Shown one piece after another: positions 23,416 through 35,640 of a DNA stretch of 64,000 nt (the first letter of the stretch is position 1; every line of letters starts with the position of its first letter). A program made the translations under genes and the position numbers. Origin of the DNA: Turnera subulata (Eukaryota > Streptophyta > Magnoliopsida > Malpighiales > Passifloraceae); the NCBI GenBank assembly GCA_028386065.3, contig JAKUCV010001557.1, positions 164,196 through 228,195 on the forward strand, read 5' to 3'. The notes under the pieces are model-generated. The model was not told the origin of the DNA. It saw only the letters and a program-made list of their open reading frames with translations, and did no database searches.

Positions 23416-23620
23416 TAATCTTCTTCTCATTCTCTTCTTGGGATTGTGCTATCATATGATACTTACAAATAATTTTCGTTTATTAAATACGGAATGTGTT
23501 ATTACATTGTCTCCAGGACAAATGCCAAAGTCATTATTATAGAAACCATAGTTTTATATTCACATTAAAAATTTAACAGATATAATATATTATAAAATAA
23601 ATATAAGTAAAAGTAAAATA

Positions 23621-24650
23621 TGTTGGCCCAAATGAATTAGGCTTTAAGCTTTTTCGGATGGAAAGATTTGGTTTCTGTGATACCAATTCTTTCAAGTGCT
23701 TAGCGAGTGTGTAAAGCGAGAGAGTGAGAAGAGAGAGAGTATAAGAGAGTGAACACAGATGATTTAGAGTGGTTCCCCCTCACCAGGTACTCCACTACCT
23801 AAAGGTTCCTCCCTTTAAGATTTCAAAAGACTCACTATCCTTAGAATTTTGCGGGTTCAACCTTAACCTTTACAATCACAAGCTTTTCTAGGCTAAGCTC
23901 AAACCTTTACAAGCTTTTCATAGGTTAAGCTCTAACCTACCCTCAAATATAATCCTAGACTTGAGTTCCCAGCAAATCTAATCGAAGGCTTGCTTACAAA
24001 TTGCCCTTAGAATGTGCTTTGCAATACACACAGAAAAACCAGATCAAAAATCACGATTTCTAGCACAGGTCTGTACTCAAATTTTTTGCACAATAGTTGG
24101 GATACCTCTTCAGAGGTGTAATGGACCCCTTTTATAGAATCTGAGTATGGGGGAAGGTTCCTGTAACGAATCTTTGTACACCTAGTTGACTTCAGTTCAT
24201 TAATTCTTGATCTTGGCACCGTTGCGCCACGTCAACTCCTTGGTTACTGAGAATTACCAAATCTGGAACTTGTGGACCACCTTCTTGAGTTGAGTAGGAG
24301 TTTGGTGGAAAAATCTTTTGCTCTTCAATAATGTCTTCCCTCTTACTTGTTCATCAGTTCAGTCTGTTGGAAGTGGGTTTTTAATGTCTGGAGGACCACA
24401 CGCAACTTGCACAAAAGTTTGAAAGTGACAGCTAGCAGATATGGTTTCAACAAAAACCATCTGGCGTGTTTCGAGATATGGTTTTAGCAAAAACCATAAT
24501 TAGTTCCTTCTGTAAACTAAAATCAACACAAGGAAGGCTAGAAGCACACTTGTAATTTGTTAGCCATCAAAACCATTTATAACCCATGACAAAACATGGT
24601 TATTCTACTAATGAACATTAGGAGGTGATTAAGCCAATTTTTGGTCAACA
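23621..24650 (-). repeat. 3' LTR of Sire A, 1030 bp
   Basis: It begins TGTTGACC at 24650 and ends GGGCCAACA at 23621 on the minus strand. It carries short inverted repeats of the type ATGGTTTT..AAAACCAT (about 24440-24500). This is the complete copy; the other LTR lacks the last 100 bp or so of its 3' end. Confidence 0.88.
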
Positions 24651-25245
24651 ATCTCCCCCTTTTTTATGATGACAAATTCGTGTCGATTTCTTCTATGCCG
24701 AGGGTTTAAAAAATATTTCCATAATTTTTTAAAGCACCCCCCTGTTTTGTTGCTCCCCCTTTAAAAAACATTTTTGCAATTCAACAAGGATAAATTTCCG
24801 AAAAACATTGCAAGGCATTCCTTGTGAATTCTATCTTGGCATTCATTAGCCCACAATCTCCCCCTTTGGTTTTCGATTTCTGCATAAGAGATTAGTTGAA
24901 TGTGTAGAGAAATACGAAGTAGCGCATCATTCAACATAATAGAATTTGGTTTTTAACAGAAACCAAATCGCAGTTATAAGTGTGGTTTTTGATAGAAACC
25001 AGATTTTTCTTTTCCACACATCCTGCACAAAACTTGGTTAGATCGATCAAAAGTATGGTTTTAACAACAACCATATCGTCAATATCAATATCATAGGATC
25101 AATCACAAGTGTCAACCAATTCTCCATATTTCCAGCATAATCATAAATCACCATAAATTCTGATTTTTCACAAAAAAACCATACTCATTATACCCATTGT
25201 GTTCCTACAAATGATCAATCAACACACAATACTTCTCCCCCTTTT
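24651..25245 (-). promoter_or_regulatory. Multiple polypurine tracts of Sire A
   Basis: Minus-strand AAAGGGGGAG-type tracts occur directly at the LTR border (24651-24666) and again near 24750, 24848 and 25228. Repeated tracts before the 3' LTR are a known Sirevirus signature; they prime plus-strand DNA synthesis. Between them lie further ATGGTTTT/AAAACCAT-type short palindromes. Confidence 0.8.
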
Positions 25246-25469
25246 GGCATCAGCAGAAAGGGTACACAAGGATAGAGCAAAGATCATGCAGAACTTAAAC
25301 ATTCAAAAGGGCAATATTCAAGTATGCAAACATAATATCCTAAAAGATAGAAAATATTCAAGAACAACCAAAATAAGAACCAGATTATAAAACCAATAAG
25401 CAAAACCAAGTAGGAGAACCAAGATGAATGCAATGCATGAATTATAAAAGCATCAGATCTAGAAAGACT

Positions 25470-28446
25470 TCATTCATCAATAGAATCGGCTAGAGGAGGC
25501 AATCTTGAAAGAACTTTCACAAACTGTTCAATCATATCTGTCTTAAGACCTCTTACCTCATCACAAAGTTCTCCAAAATCAGATTCTAGAAGACCAACAC
25601 GAGTGGTAAGATTATCCAGCTGAGTCTCTTTAGCGCTTGGTCCAGCCCTGATCACCTCATAATGTCCCTTGTCATTCAGCTTGATACTCATTTTGGACAG
25701 AGTCAACCAATTAATTGGTAAAAGAGGCATAAGTTTGGTTGATTTGGATGACCTCAGACCAAATCTTTTTGCAATCAGCGTGATCAACAGGCCATGAATC
25801 CTTGGTTTGTATAGGGCAATATAATGCAACATCTGATAAGCCCAGCAAATAGGACTCTTATGCATTAGGCAAGCAATTAGCCACAAGTCAGCATTCTTGA
25901 TACCTGCTAAGTGCCAAGGAAAAGGCAGAATTACTTTAGTGATCACAAATAGCAAAGCCCGAGATGGAGGGGTGGATTGCTGATAAGTGCCCTTTATGGA
26001 TGATCCATAAACAGCTTTGACTTGCTAATTGTAGGATAGAGCTGCTTTAATATTCACGCGCACACCAGAACCTATGTTGGAGTGCTTAATGGAGCCCTTC
26101 TTTAATCTTAGCACCTCTTGGACAAGATCAATAGTGACTTTGATCTTCTTGCCCCAAGTATTGCTCTCCAAATACTGAACATCATCACCAACCTTCTATA
26201 TTCGCAGGTTCTTATAGAATTCGATAACAAGTCCCTCATCTGCTGGTGCCTTCGAGGTTGCCAAGTAGTCAAGCTTGTAGTACTTCAGGATGGCTGTGAC
26301 TCCAAAAGCTTCAAAATCCTTTAAGGTAACATTGTAGGTTGAAGTGAGAGTCTCGAATTCTATAGATCCATCCTCCTTCTTCTTCAGTTTTCCATCATCC
26401 TTAGCGCGGCCATCACATGCTTTGGCCTTCTTCTTTGGAGGTTCAGGAGCCTCTTCTTCAGCTTCTTCCTCAACTTCCTGCTCTTCCTCATCATTATCAG
26501 AGGCTTGTTCCTCAACTTCCTACTCTTCTTCCTCTGCTTCTTCCTCTTTGTCTTCGGCCTCAACATCATCATCATGATTGCCCTCATCATTATCTTCTTC
26601 ATTCTTCTGTTCCTCTTCTTGATTCTCTTCTTTCTCATTAGCGCTATCAATCTCCTCATCCTCTTCATCCCCATCTTCTTTCTGTGATTTCTCTACTCCC
26701 TCGTCTGAGTAGTAACTAGAGATGCCAAAGTTAAGAAGGTTGTCTTCCAGATCTGGTTTTTCAAAAATTAAATTCTCTCCAGTAGATTTGGAGCTCAAAG
26801 TCTTCTCTAAGTCACTGCCATTTGTTCTCTTCCGCTTTTTCGAAGACTTTGCCTCAATTACATCATCAATAGGAAGTTCATCTGAATCAGAGTCAGTTAA
26901 GTGGACTTCTGTATCCTGCTTCTTCTTTTGTCCTATCTGCCTCACAATGCCTCTATCAAGCAATCTTGCACTAGATTTCCTCATAGCCACAACCTTGGTT
27001 TTTCTAGAAACCACACCTGCACTATGCTTTTTAGTCTGTCCTTCTTTAGGCTGCTTTTCCAATGCCTCTCCATTTTCAGATTCAAACTCATCATGGCCCT
27101 TTTCATCGTCATCTGTTTCCCCTTCATCTAGTTTTTGACTAACCAGATCATCTTCTCCCACTAGAGCTTCCTTTTCAGCCCTTTTTGCAATCTTCAGGAC
27201 TTCTGAAAGCATTGGATCAACATGACTGGTCTCTTTGACTCCTTCAACTTGTTTATTCATCTGCTCATCATGACCAGCTTCAACAGAAGTCACATTCATC
27301 TTAGAAATGTCCACTCCTTCTAGATATTTAGTTTTATCAGCAACCATATCCTGCTCAAAATTCTTAACAGACTCCTTTACATTTACATGCGCTAGTTATT
27401 GAACCAATTCAGCAAGAAATAGCTTGGCTTCGACAGACCCAAGTTTTCCAAATTTGCTAAAGATAACCTGCACAAGAGAATCAATTTCATTTGCAATAGG
27501 CTTTTTGGGTAGAATTCTGGTTGCACCAGGAGTCTCTACAAATACTTCTGCTTCTGCCTAAGGGTTCCGATTATAAAGAATGGATCCAATGAGGCTGCAG
27601 CAACATTCTTTGAAGTCTCAGCGTCGAATGTGATTCCTTGTGCCCATCTCTGCAGGGGTGTCAGCAACTTCTCGGTAATGATCTCTTTTTCAGAGGACTT
27701 GGTTTTAATAGCAACCGAGTCTTTGAGTCTTTGGAGTTTCTCTTTAAATCGTTTTTGCTCAACCGCCATCTTCTTCTCTTTCTCGGCTAAATCCGCATCC
27801 ATAACATGACCAGACGGACCTCTTTCACCTATTGGTCTCAAAATATCAAGAAAGTATTCATGGACAACTCTTTCACTAACTTCACCAAATCTCTTCATAA
27901 TTCTAGATGAAACAGAATTAATTTCATCAACATTTGGTGTATCAGAAAGCATTTTACACACTCCCTGTACATTCTTCACAGCCCACTCTTTTGCCTCATA
28001 AATATCCTCACACCAGTGTGTTTTTTTTTAGAGAGAACAATATTCTTTTTGGCATATTTTGCATTATAGAGTCTCTCTATTGCTATTCTACTAGCATTAG
28101 AAACAGGAGGTGGAAAATCAAGACTACTACCTAGAGCCTTTGATTTCTTCGCCTTCGGTTTCTGAACTTCTTTGCCCTTTTTGATTTTTTTCTTCATCAC
28201 ATCGTCTGCCTTGAACTTCTTCAACCCTTCAGCCGCCTTCTCTTCTGTCGAAGTCACGTCCGGGCTGACTACCTTTCTCTTTGTCTCTTGAGACTTCTTT
28301 GTGGAGGATTGCGATGGTATTTTTATGAAAATCTATGATGAGGAGACAGTTTTTTATTTTGAAGAAGGTGTCTCCTTACTAGGTTTTGTTAATTTTGGTG
28401 TCTTGACTTCTTTAGCAGGATAACCCTTTCCAGAGTATGTCTTCAT
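25470..28446 (-). pseudogene. Sire A third ORF (env-like/accessory), broken
   Basis: From the ATG at 28446 (MKTYSGKGYPAKEVKTPK) to the stop near 25470, a Lys-rich N-terminus is followed by a coiled-coil stretch (about 27536-27979), a highly acidic, Lys/Arg-spiked middle (26400-27350, with KKRKR and long Glu/Asp runs), then a globular-looking C-terminal half (GSIEFETL, FYKNLRI, ALLFVITKVI, about 25500-26390). Stops or frameshifts separate at least four open segments. The layout matches the extra ORF that some Sireviruses carry after pol, and parts recall the family annotated as putative plant transposon protein; its role is unknown. The same architecture recurs in Sire B, which argues against a host gene. 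Confidence 0.65.
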
Positions 28447-28966
28447 GTCTGAGATTTTGAGAGTCAGAGTTTTTTAGGGTTTGTGAGTTGAGAGAATTCT
28501 TAAGGGAGATAAACTCGGGTTTGCAAAGGAAGTTAAATAATGTAAGAGAGAGAAGGTAGTTCACGGGTTATAAAGAGCGGTTTATTGTATTAAATTCTCC
28601 ACTTCCTTTTGTTCCCTTTGTCATGGGGAATTAGAAGTATAACTTCCATTTGCAGAATCTATCTCCGCCTTTTCCACTAACTGTGAGTTAATAACTACTG
28701 GCATTTATCAAATGGTTTTTCCCAAAAACTATATCTCAGCAGATAGATGGTTCCTCGTGAAACCAGGTCTTCACAGAATTTTCCAACTTAGCCTTTATGA
28801 TGAGTTGAACACCTTTTGAAAGTGTCCTCATTTGCTTGAATGCATAGTGAGTGTGTGTAAGTGTTATGATTGTTTCAAACTGATGTGATGATGCACACCA
28901 GATCTACTTACAAACATTTAAGGTAGATTGCACATCCTGAGCACAAGTCAGATTTTTTAGGGATAA
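28447..28966. other. Sire A spacer between the pol deletion and the third ORF
   Basis: No coding sequence is recognised. More TGGTTTTT..AAAAACTA-type inverted repeats occur near 28710-28780. The stretch ends with GATAA (28962-28966), the target duplication of the solo LTR. The RT and RNase H codons expected upstream of this point are absent, so an earlier deletion joined the start of RT to this spacer. Confidence 0.6.
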
Positions 28967-30492
28967 TGTTAGTGTAATATGCCCAAAAGGCCAATCAATG
29001 GATGTTTATTTGTAATCATGTATACACATTAAGGTTAATCCAATAAATATCGTTTATGAGATAAACACTTGCACATATTTATAATCCTAGAATATTTATA
29101 TATTCTTAAATGTCCCTAGTCGATTATTATTATGGATGGGTTGTAATAATAAATTAAGACTAGCGTATATTGAGAATTATATGTGATATGAATTCTACAT
29201 ATGGGTACAAGTTAGAGAACTTGTGGACTGGATCGACCCACATAAGAACGCTACATGGAAAGTTATATGATTGTCATTAGCAGTTGTTATATGTATTGTC
29301 CTTAGACCTGTGATCATCAAGGTTCCCAACATATGAGTCGTATACTTTGATATTACTCTTGGCTATTTCATAAATGAGTAGATTTAGTGTAATCATTGGG
29401 TATATGACAAATGTGTAGTGGGTTTTGTATGATCCAGAGGGGATTCGTCCAACCCATATAACGGGTATATTATTGGTTGGTTTCTTGATAGAGTTGGACT
29501 GTAAATGCACGGCCGTGCTCGGATTATGATATGGTGATATCATTAGTATCCGTTTTACACAGTTAGCTCGAGGATCAAGAAACCGAGATTAAACATATGC
29601 GAGATTGACATATTCCATGTCTGGTGTTTAATCTTGATAATAGGACGAAGGGACGATGACATGCTTACGAGGCATATTGAATCAGTACTGATCTTGTCAT
29701 TCGGGTAGCAATGATGTGTTGCTAGACGCCGCTCTTTGCTTGTAATTGTAAATGAGTTTACAATTATTGTCGGACGTTACAAGTTCCTACAGGGTCACAC
29801 ACTTAGAATCGTTGATTCGAGCAGGTGGTTGAACCGTGGTTGGACCATGGTTCGACCAGGTGTGGTTGAACCGTGGTTGGACCAGGGTCGTTTTGGGCTG
29901 GTTTGATTCACTGATTGTCAGAATTATTGAGCCAAACCTGATGTCATGTGATGTGTAATCCCATTAGTGCATAGCGGAGACATGATTAGACTAGATAGTG
30001 GAGGAATCTTAATCATGTTGGATGGACCATTATGTTGGCCATTCTTGTCTCTAATAGTCTATGCATTAATTGGAGTGCGTAATTAGATTTCTCTTAACCT
30101 TGAGTCTGATTTTTCAGAGCTTGAGAGACATGAGAGCTTAGGGTTTTTCAGGTTACACACATCCTTCTTTGAGAAAGAAGAAAAACACCACAAACACTAG
30201 CTCCCGGAAACCTGGTGCTAGCACATCAGTTTGGGGGGTGCTCGGGTTGGTAATCGTGTGACGATTCCAACTAGTTATCACAGTTCGTGTGGATATCGTA
30301 GAGGGGCAAGATTTTTGTCCGGCTTTTGCTGATTCGTCCCTACAGTTGGGTGAAAGACCTCAACCGATTCAGGTACGTAAAAATTGTTATTCGGTTTAGC
30401 TACCCTTCACTTGGATCCTCTATGTGTATCCAGTTTTTCCGCTGCGTATGTTATTGCATTTGATTGTCAAATTGCATGCCCGGATACTTACA
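28967..30492 (+). mobile_element. Solo LTR of element-E family, 1526 bp
   Basis: It begins TGTTAGTGTAATATGCCC, ends GGATACTTACA, and is flanked by a perfect GATAA duplication (28962-28966 and 30493-30497). It matches 59853-61761 along its whole length apart from a MITE inserted there. No internal sequence remains, as expected after recombination between two LTRs. It contains repeated GGTTGAACC/GGTTGGACC words (29820-29885). Confidence 0.93.
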
Positions 30493-30497
30493 GATAA

Positions 30498-33437
30498 TTC
30501 CTCTCTAAACAGGAGATCTTGGAACCAATTTCCAAATATCATTCCTTTTGAACAGATTCAGTTCATCTTGCTTTGTATTGACCCAATACTCATCTTGAAT
30601 GGCATCATGTCAGTTTTTGGGTTGAATTTGAGACAAGAATGCAAGATGCGTGTTCACATTTTCTATGGAAGATCTTGTAGTCACTCCTCTAAAATGTCAC
30701 CAAGAATAGCATCAGTTAATAATCCTCTAGGTGCTTTGACTTTTCCAGGAATTTGTTATGAAGTTGATGCATGTCCAGTGAGATTTGGTTTTCCTCCAAC
30801 CAGATCTAGCAGATTGTCATTTTGTTGTTGTGATGCATCTTGTGGAACCAAGACAGGTAATTCCTCATCCTTTTCATCAGATGAGAGATCAACATTTACA
30901 GTCTGTGGTTCGCTTCAGGAATAATATCTGCATCTTCATCATTACTAAAATCACAAGGATGAACTTCATCAAAGACGATATGCATGGTTTCTTCAACAAC
31001 CATAGTGTTCTTATTATAAACTCGATAAGCTTTATTGGTTGTAGAGTAACTAAGAAATATTCCATCGTTAGATTTGGCATCAAATTTATCAAGGTTATCT
31101 TTGGTATTTAGAATATAGCATTTAGATCCAAAAACCCGAAAGTAAGCAATATTTGGTTTCTTATCATACCATATCTCATAGGGTGTCTTTTCAATCAAAG
31201 GACGCATAGATACTCTATTTAAAATATAGCATGTTGTGTTCACACCCTCTGTCCAAAAAGGTGTAGGTAACCTATGCTCATTAAGCATGGTTCTAGCCAT
31301 TTCTTGCAAGGTTCGATTCTTCCTTTCAGCAACCCCATTTTGTTGAGGTGTTCTAGGAGTCGAATAAGTGAGGACTATTCCACTTTGCTCACAGAACCGA
31401 TTGAAGACAAGATTATCAAATTCTCTTCCATGATCACTCCTTATTTTTGAAATCTTATAACCTTGTTTCATTTTGTAGACGCCTAATAAGAGTTCCAAAT
31501 TTGTAACATGCATGATCCTTTTGAGCAAGGAATATGACCCATGTATATCTAGAGTAATCATCAACAATAACAAACACGTATCTCTTACCGCCTGGACTAG
31601 TTGTCCTCATAGGACCAAATAAATCAATATAAAGCAATTCAAGATGCCTAGATGTAGAGATATCATGCTTGGGTTTGAAGAAACTTTCAACCTGTTTTCC
31701 AAGTTGGCATGCTCGGCATGTCACATCATTTTCATATTTCATTGCAGGCAGCCCTTTCACCAATATTTTAGTTGATAATCTAGAGATTAAGTATAGGTTG
31801 GCATGTCAAAGCCTTTGATGCCACAAAATTGGTGTCTCTGTTCTTGCACTTAAGCGCTTAAGCTCATGGTTAGTTCCATTATTAAAACATACAAATTAAA
31901 TATTACCTTTTCTGGTACCAGTGAAAACCACATCTTTATCAAACTAACTAACAATTTGGATGCTTCAAAAGTGACTTTATAACCCTTGTCACACAATTGA
32001 CTCACACTTAACAGATTATATTTAAGATTGTCAACAAGCAACACATGTTCAATGAAAGAAAAATTAGAATTAACATTGCCAAACTCGAGGATCTGCCTTT
32101 TGGACTTGTCCCCAAAAATTACCTTTCCTCGGCTTTTCTTGCTTAGGGATGAGAATTTGGATATTTTACCAGTCATATGCTTTGAACATCCACTATCTAA
32201 TATCTATTCTTCCCTTGTCACCTGCAGAGACAACTAAGTTTTAGGTATCCAAACCAATTTGGGTCCTTTTCGGTTAGATTTTGTTCCTTTCAGAACCCAC
32301 ACATATCTAACATGTTCATCTCTCTTCTTGAGCATGCAATTTCTAAAACCATGCCCATACCTTCCACAGTAATAACATGTAATGTTAGGTACTGATAATG
32401 AGTGTGCATATTTTTTCCTAGAAGCATATCCATTTCATCTGAATTGGTGTGGTTGCTTTCTATAATCTGGTTTGTTAGGAACCATATCCTGTCTAAAGAA
32501 CTTTCTCGTTTTATTCGGCCTATTTGCAACCAGTCTTGTTCTATGTGAAATGTTTGAGCTAGGGGTTGCATTTTTCACAGACTTGTGTGATTTGTTATAA
32601 ACCCTATGTGAAGTATCAGGTTTATATGGCACACTAGATTCAGCTCTAACAAATTGCACAGAACGATTTGGTTTGTGAAAAACCACATCTGTAGCAGCTA
32701 TTCCTTCTTTTTGTGCTTAGTGCCTTTGCTGTCCGAACAATATGTTCAGATTGTTTGTTCCACTAGTGAATTTCTCTAGAGAGGATTTCAGATCAGTAAC
32801 AGGTTTCTCAAGGACATCCTTTTCTTTTGACAACACATTGCACATATCACTCTTACTAGCATAACTCCTTTCGAGTTTATCATAAGCATTCTTAAGAGCA
32901 AATTTTTCAGTTTTTAGGTCATCACAGATTTTCTCAGTATCAGAGTTGGCTAGCCTAAGTTTCTCATTTTCATTCTTATATGCTTCCTCATCAAACTCAA
33001 GCAAATCAATCTTTTTCTTAAACTCTTTGTTCTTCCTAACAACTTGCTTGTATTTAACATGCAACTCATCAAATGCTTTAAGTAATTTTTCAAGATTGAA
33101 ATCAGTAGAATCAATTACCTCAGAGTTCTCATATGCCATGAAGCAAAGGTTTGTCTCCTCTTCCTCGTCAGATTCATTGGAGGAATCAGAATCATCCCAA
33201 GCAGCTATCGCTTTCTTTCCTCTAGTTTTTGAAAAACCAGATCTTCCCTTCTTTTGGTAGGGGCATTCTGATTTTATATGCCTGGTCGATTGCATCCAAA
33301 GCACACCAAGGGTTCCTTCTTAGGCTCGTCCGCCTTAACATCCTTAGGTGTCTTCCCTTTGAGCTGCTTCTTCATCTTAAGGTATCTTGCAAATTTTCTA
33401 GTGAGAAGAGCTACATCGAAGTCGCTATCATCACCAT
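30498..33437 (-). pseudogene. Sire A gag C-terminus, protease, integrase and RT start
   Basis: The minus strand begins abruptly inside gag (DGDDSDFDVALLTRKFARYL, about 33380-33437), then a zinc knuckle (CFGCNRPG..IKSEC, frameshifted by one base near 33283), a long coiled coil (32717-33200), and a second knuckle (CYYCGRYGHGFRNC, about 32340-32380). The protease motif DSGCSKHMTG (about 32180) follows, then integrase with CRACQLGK, a DLFGPM block, IRSDHGREF and TPQQNGVAERKNRTLQEM (30896-31763, frameshifted once). It ends with the first RT residues (QDEYWVNTKQDELNLF, about 30560). Several stops are present, and the RT catalytic core and RNase H are gone. Confidence 0.82.
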
Positions 33438-34364
33438 CAAGTGCTTAGCGAGTGTGTAAAGCGAGAGAGTGAACAAAGACGATTTAGAGTGGTTTCCCCT
33501 CACCAGGTACTCCACTACCGAAAGGTTCCTCCCTTTAGGATTTCAAAACACTCACTATCCTTAGGTTTTTGCAGGTTCAACCTTAACCTTTACAATCACA
33601 AGCTTTTCTAGGCTAAGCTCAATCCTTTACAAGTTTTTCAAAGGCTAAGCTCTAACCTACGCTCAAATCTAATCCTAGACTTGAGTTCCCAGCAAATCTA
33701 ATCCAAGACTTGCTTACAAATTGCCCTTAGAATGTGCTTTGTAATACACACAGAAAAACCAGATCAGAAACCACGATTTCTAGCACAAGTCTATACTCAG
33801 ATTCTTGCATAGTAGTTGGGATACCCCTTCAGAGGTGTAATGGATCGCTTTTATAAAATCTGAGTATGGGGCAAGGTTGCTGCAACGGATCTTTGTACTC
33901 CTAGTTGACTTCAGTTCATTAATTCTTTATCTTGGCACAGTTGCGCCATGTCAACTCCTTGGTTGCAGAGAGTTACCAAATCTGAAAAGTTTGGACTAGC
34001 TTCTTGAGTTGAGTAGGAGTTTGGTGGGAAAGTCTTCTGCTCTTCAATAATGTTTTCCCTCTTACTTGTTCATCAGTTTAGACCGTTGGAAGTGGGTTTT
34101 TAATGCCCGAAGGACCACACGCAACTTGCACAAAAGTTTGAAAGTGACAGCTCGCAGTTATGGTTGCAACAAAACCATATGGCGTGTTTCGAGATGTGGT
34201 TTCAGCAAAAACCATAATTCCTCCTGTAAATTAAAATCAACACAAGGAAGGCTAAAAGCACACTTGTAATTTGTTAGTCATCACAACCATTTATAACCCA
34301 TGACAAAAGATGGTTAATCCACTAATCAACATTAGGAGGTGATTAATCCAATTTTTTGTCAACA
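33438..34364 (-). repeat. 5' LTR of Sire A, 3'-truncated and fused to gag
   Basis: It aligns with 23735-24650 of the complete LTR but stops at the sequence GCACTTGA. There it joins mid-gag directly, without the LTR end, primer binding site or gag N-terminus. The last shared bases (CTTGA) occur on both sides, consistent with a microhomology-mediated deletion. Confidence 0.85.
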
Positions 34365-34369
34365 AAATA

Positions 34370-35279
34370 TAAAATAAATAAAATATAATAAAATATAACA
34401 CATAATAATATGATAAAGCTGAACATAAAATAAAAATAGTTGCACTTTTACCTTAAAATATATATTCGCTTGCACCTTCAGGATAAGCAAAATAAATAAT
34501 AATATCCAGAAATGAATCATTCTGGAAGTTGATATCATGGTCATTATCTTGAATAAACTTGGTTTCAACAATATTAGATTCGTCCTTCAGGGAAAATTAG
34601 TAAAGTTCTACCAAATGCCTTGCTATACAACATGTTTGCAGCCAATTGTATGTTTATGACCATGACTAAAATTATCATTATATTATCTCATTCGCTTCAG
34701 GGACTGGAGCAAAGCCAGTAGGACAAGACTCATGATTTTTATTAATAGCTTGTCATTTTATTCAGCCACAAAGAGGCATGAAATTAAATCTGGAAATGTC
34801 GTGAAACCTTTTTCACGATATTGCTACTGTAGGAGCACATTTAATGTATAAATATGGAGATTTTTTTTTAACTTATCAGCATCAATAATATTTTATCCAT
34901 ATAATTTCATCTGAGAACTTATAACATAACTGAATTACATTCGTGCACAGATTTAAAATCTTGCACCCTCATATGTATCCACTAAGAACGAACTTTTGGA
35001 AGAATAACCATCCTCTGGTGGTGATACATTTCTTATAAACTCCTCCAAAGATCTACAGGATCTTTGACAGTAGAATATTCAGTCTTTAGACTGGCATGCA
35101 TCTGATGGCGAAGAAAAAATTGTAGCTTTCGCCTTATTTAAATTGGAAGCTTTGTTTCTTTCTTTTATGGTGTCTCCCAGACCATTAGCATCTAAATGCA
35201 TTTTAGCTTCAAATGCCCATGAAAAATTTCTTCTGAAAATGTCAAAGGCCTCGAATTCAAGTTTTGTAATATTAAACAT
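34370..35279 (-). pseudogene. Copia A gag (UBN2-like), broken
   Basis: The minus strand starts near 35279 with KLEFEAFDIFRRNFSWAFE, then HLDANGLGDTIKE and NKAKATIF, the conserved opening of plant copia gag. Farther on LLMKNHE..PTG.AP is legible (about 34690-34740), which normally lies just before the zinc-knuckle region. Frameshifts and stops separate these blocks. The sequence breaks off at the AAATA target site of Sire A and resumes at 23615. Confidence 0.8.
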
Positions 35280-35335
35280 TATAACAGTAATAATAACAAA
35301 AGATATAAAACAAATACTAAGAGAAATAGAAAAAT

Positions 35336-35640
35336 AATAATATAGAATATGTAATATATATACGCTTACTCGATAAATCTTTCAGCAACATTAGTGGAAT
35401 AATAATATAGAATATGTAATATATATACGCTTACTCGATAAATCTTTCAGCAACATTAGTGGAATAATAATATAGAATATGTAATATATATACGCTTACT
35501 CAATAAATCTTTCAGCAACATTAGTAGAATAATAATATAGAATATGTAATATATATACGCTTACTCCATAAATCTTTCAGCTATATTAGTAGAATAATAA
35601 TATATAATATTTATGCGCTTACTCGATAAATTTTTCAGCA
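35336..35640. repeat. 65-bp tandem repeat, five copies
   Basis: Units start at about 35341, 35406, 35471, 35536 and 35601, and each contains TATAGAATATGTAATATATA, ACGCTTACTCGATAAATCTTTCAGCAA in part, and ATTAGT. The last unit is the most diverged. The array lies just upstream of copia A gag, presumably in its leader, and ends 59 bp before Sire B. Confidence 0.93.

Larger units (their letters stand above)
23621..34364 (-). mobile_element. Sire A: Sirevirus-like Ty1-copia element, RT-deleted
   Basis: The ends TGTTGAC (minus-strand 5' end at 34364) and CCAACA (3' end at 23621) are flanked by the 5-bp duplication AAATA (23616-23620 and 34365-34369) within copia A gag. In order on the minus strand: truncated 5' LTR, gag C-terminus with zinc knuckle and long coiled coil, protease, integrase, the first codons of RT, a foreign solo LTR, a third ORF, multiple polypurine tracts, and an intact 3' LTR. 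The RT and RNase H regions are missing. The third ORF and repeated polypurine tracts point to the Sirevirus genus. Confidence 0.88.

Noticed and set aside
26344..26687. Ser-rich and Leu/Ile-rich plus-strand ORFs
   Set aside because: They are products of the antisense of Glu/Lys codon runs in the Sire A third ORF.
26384..28257. Acidic, Lys-rich ORFs as a host nuclear protein gene
   Set aside because: They lie inside Sire A between pol and the polypurine tracts and share the layout of the Sire B third ORF, so they are element-borne.
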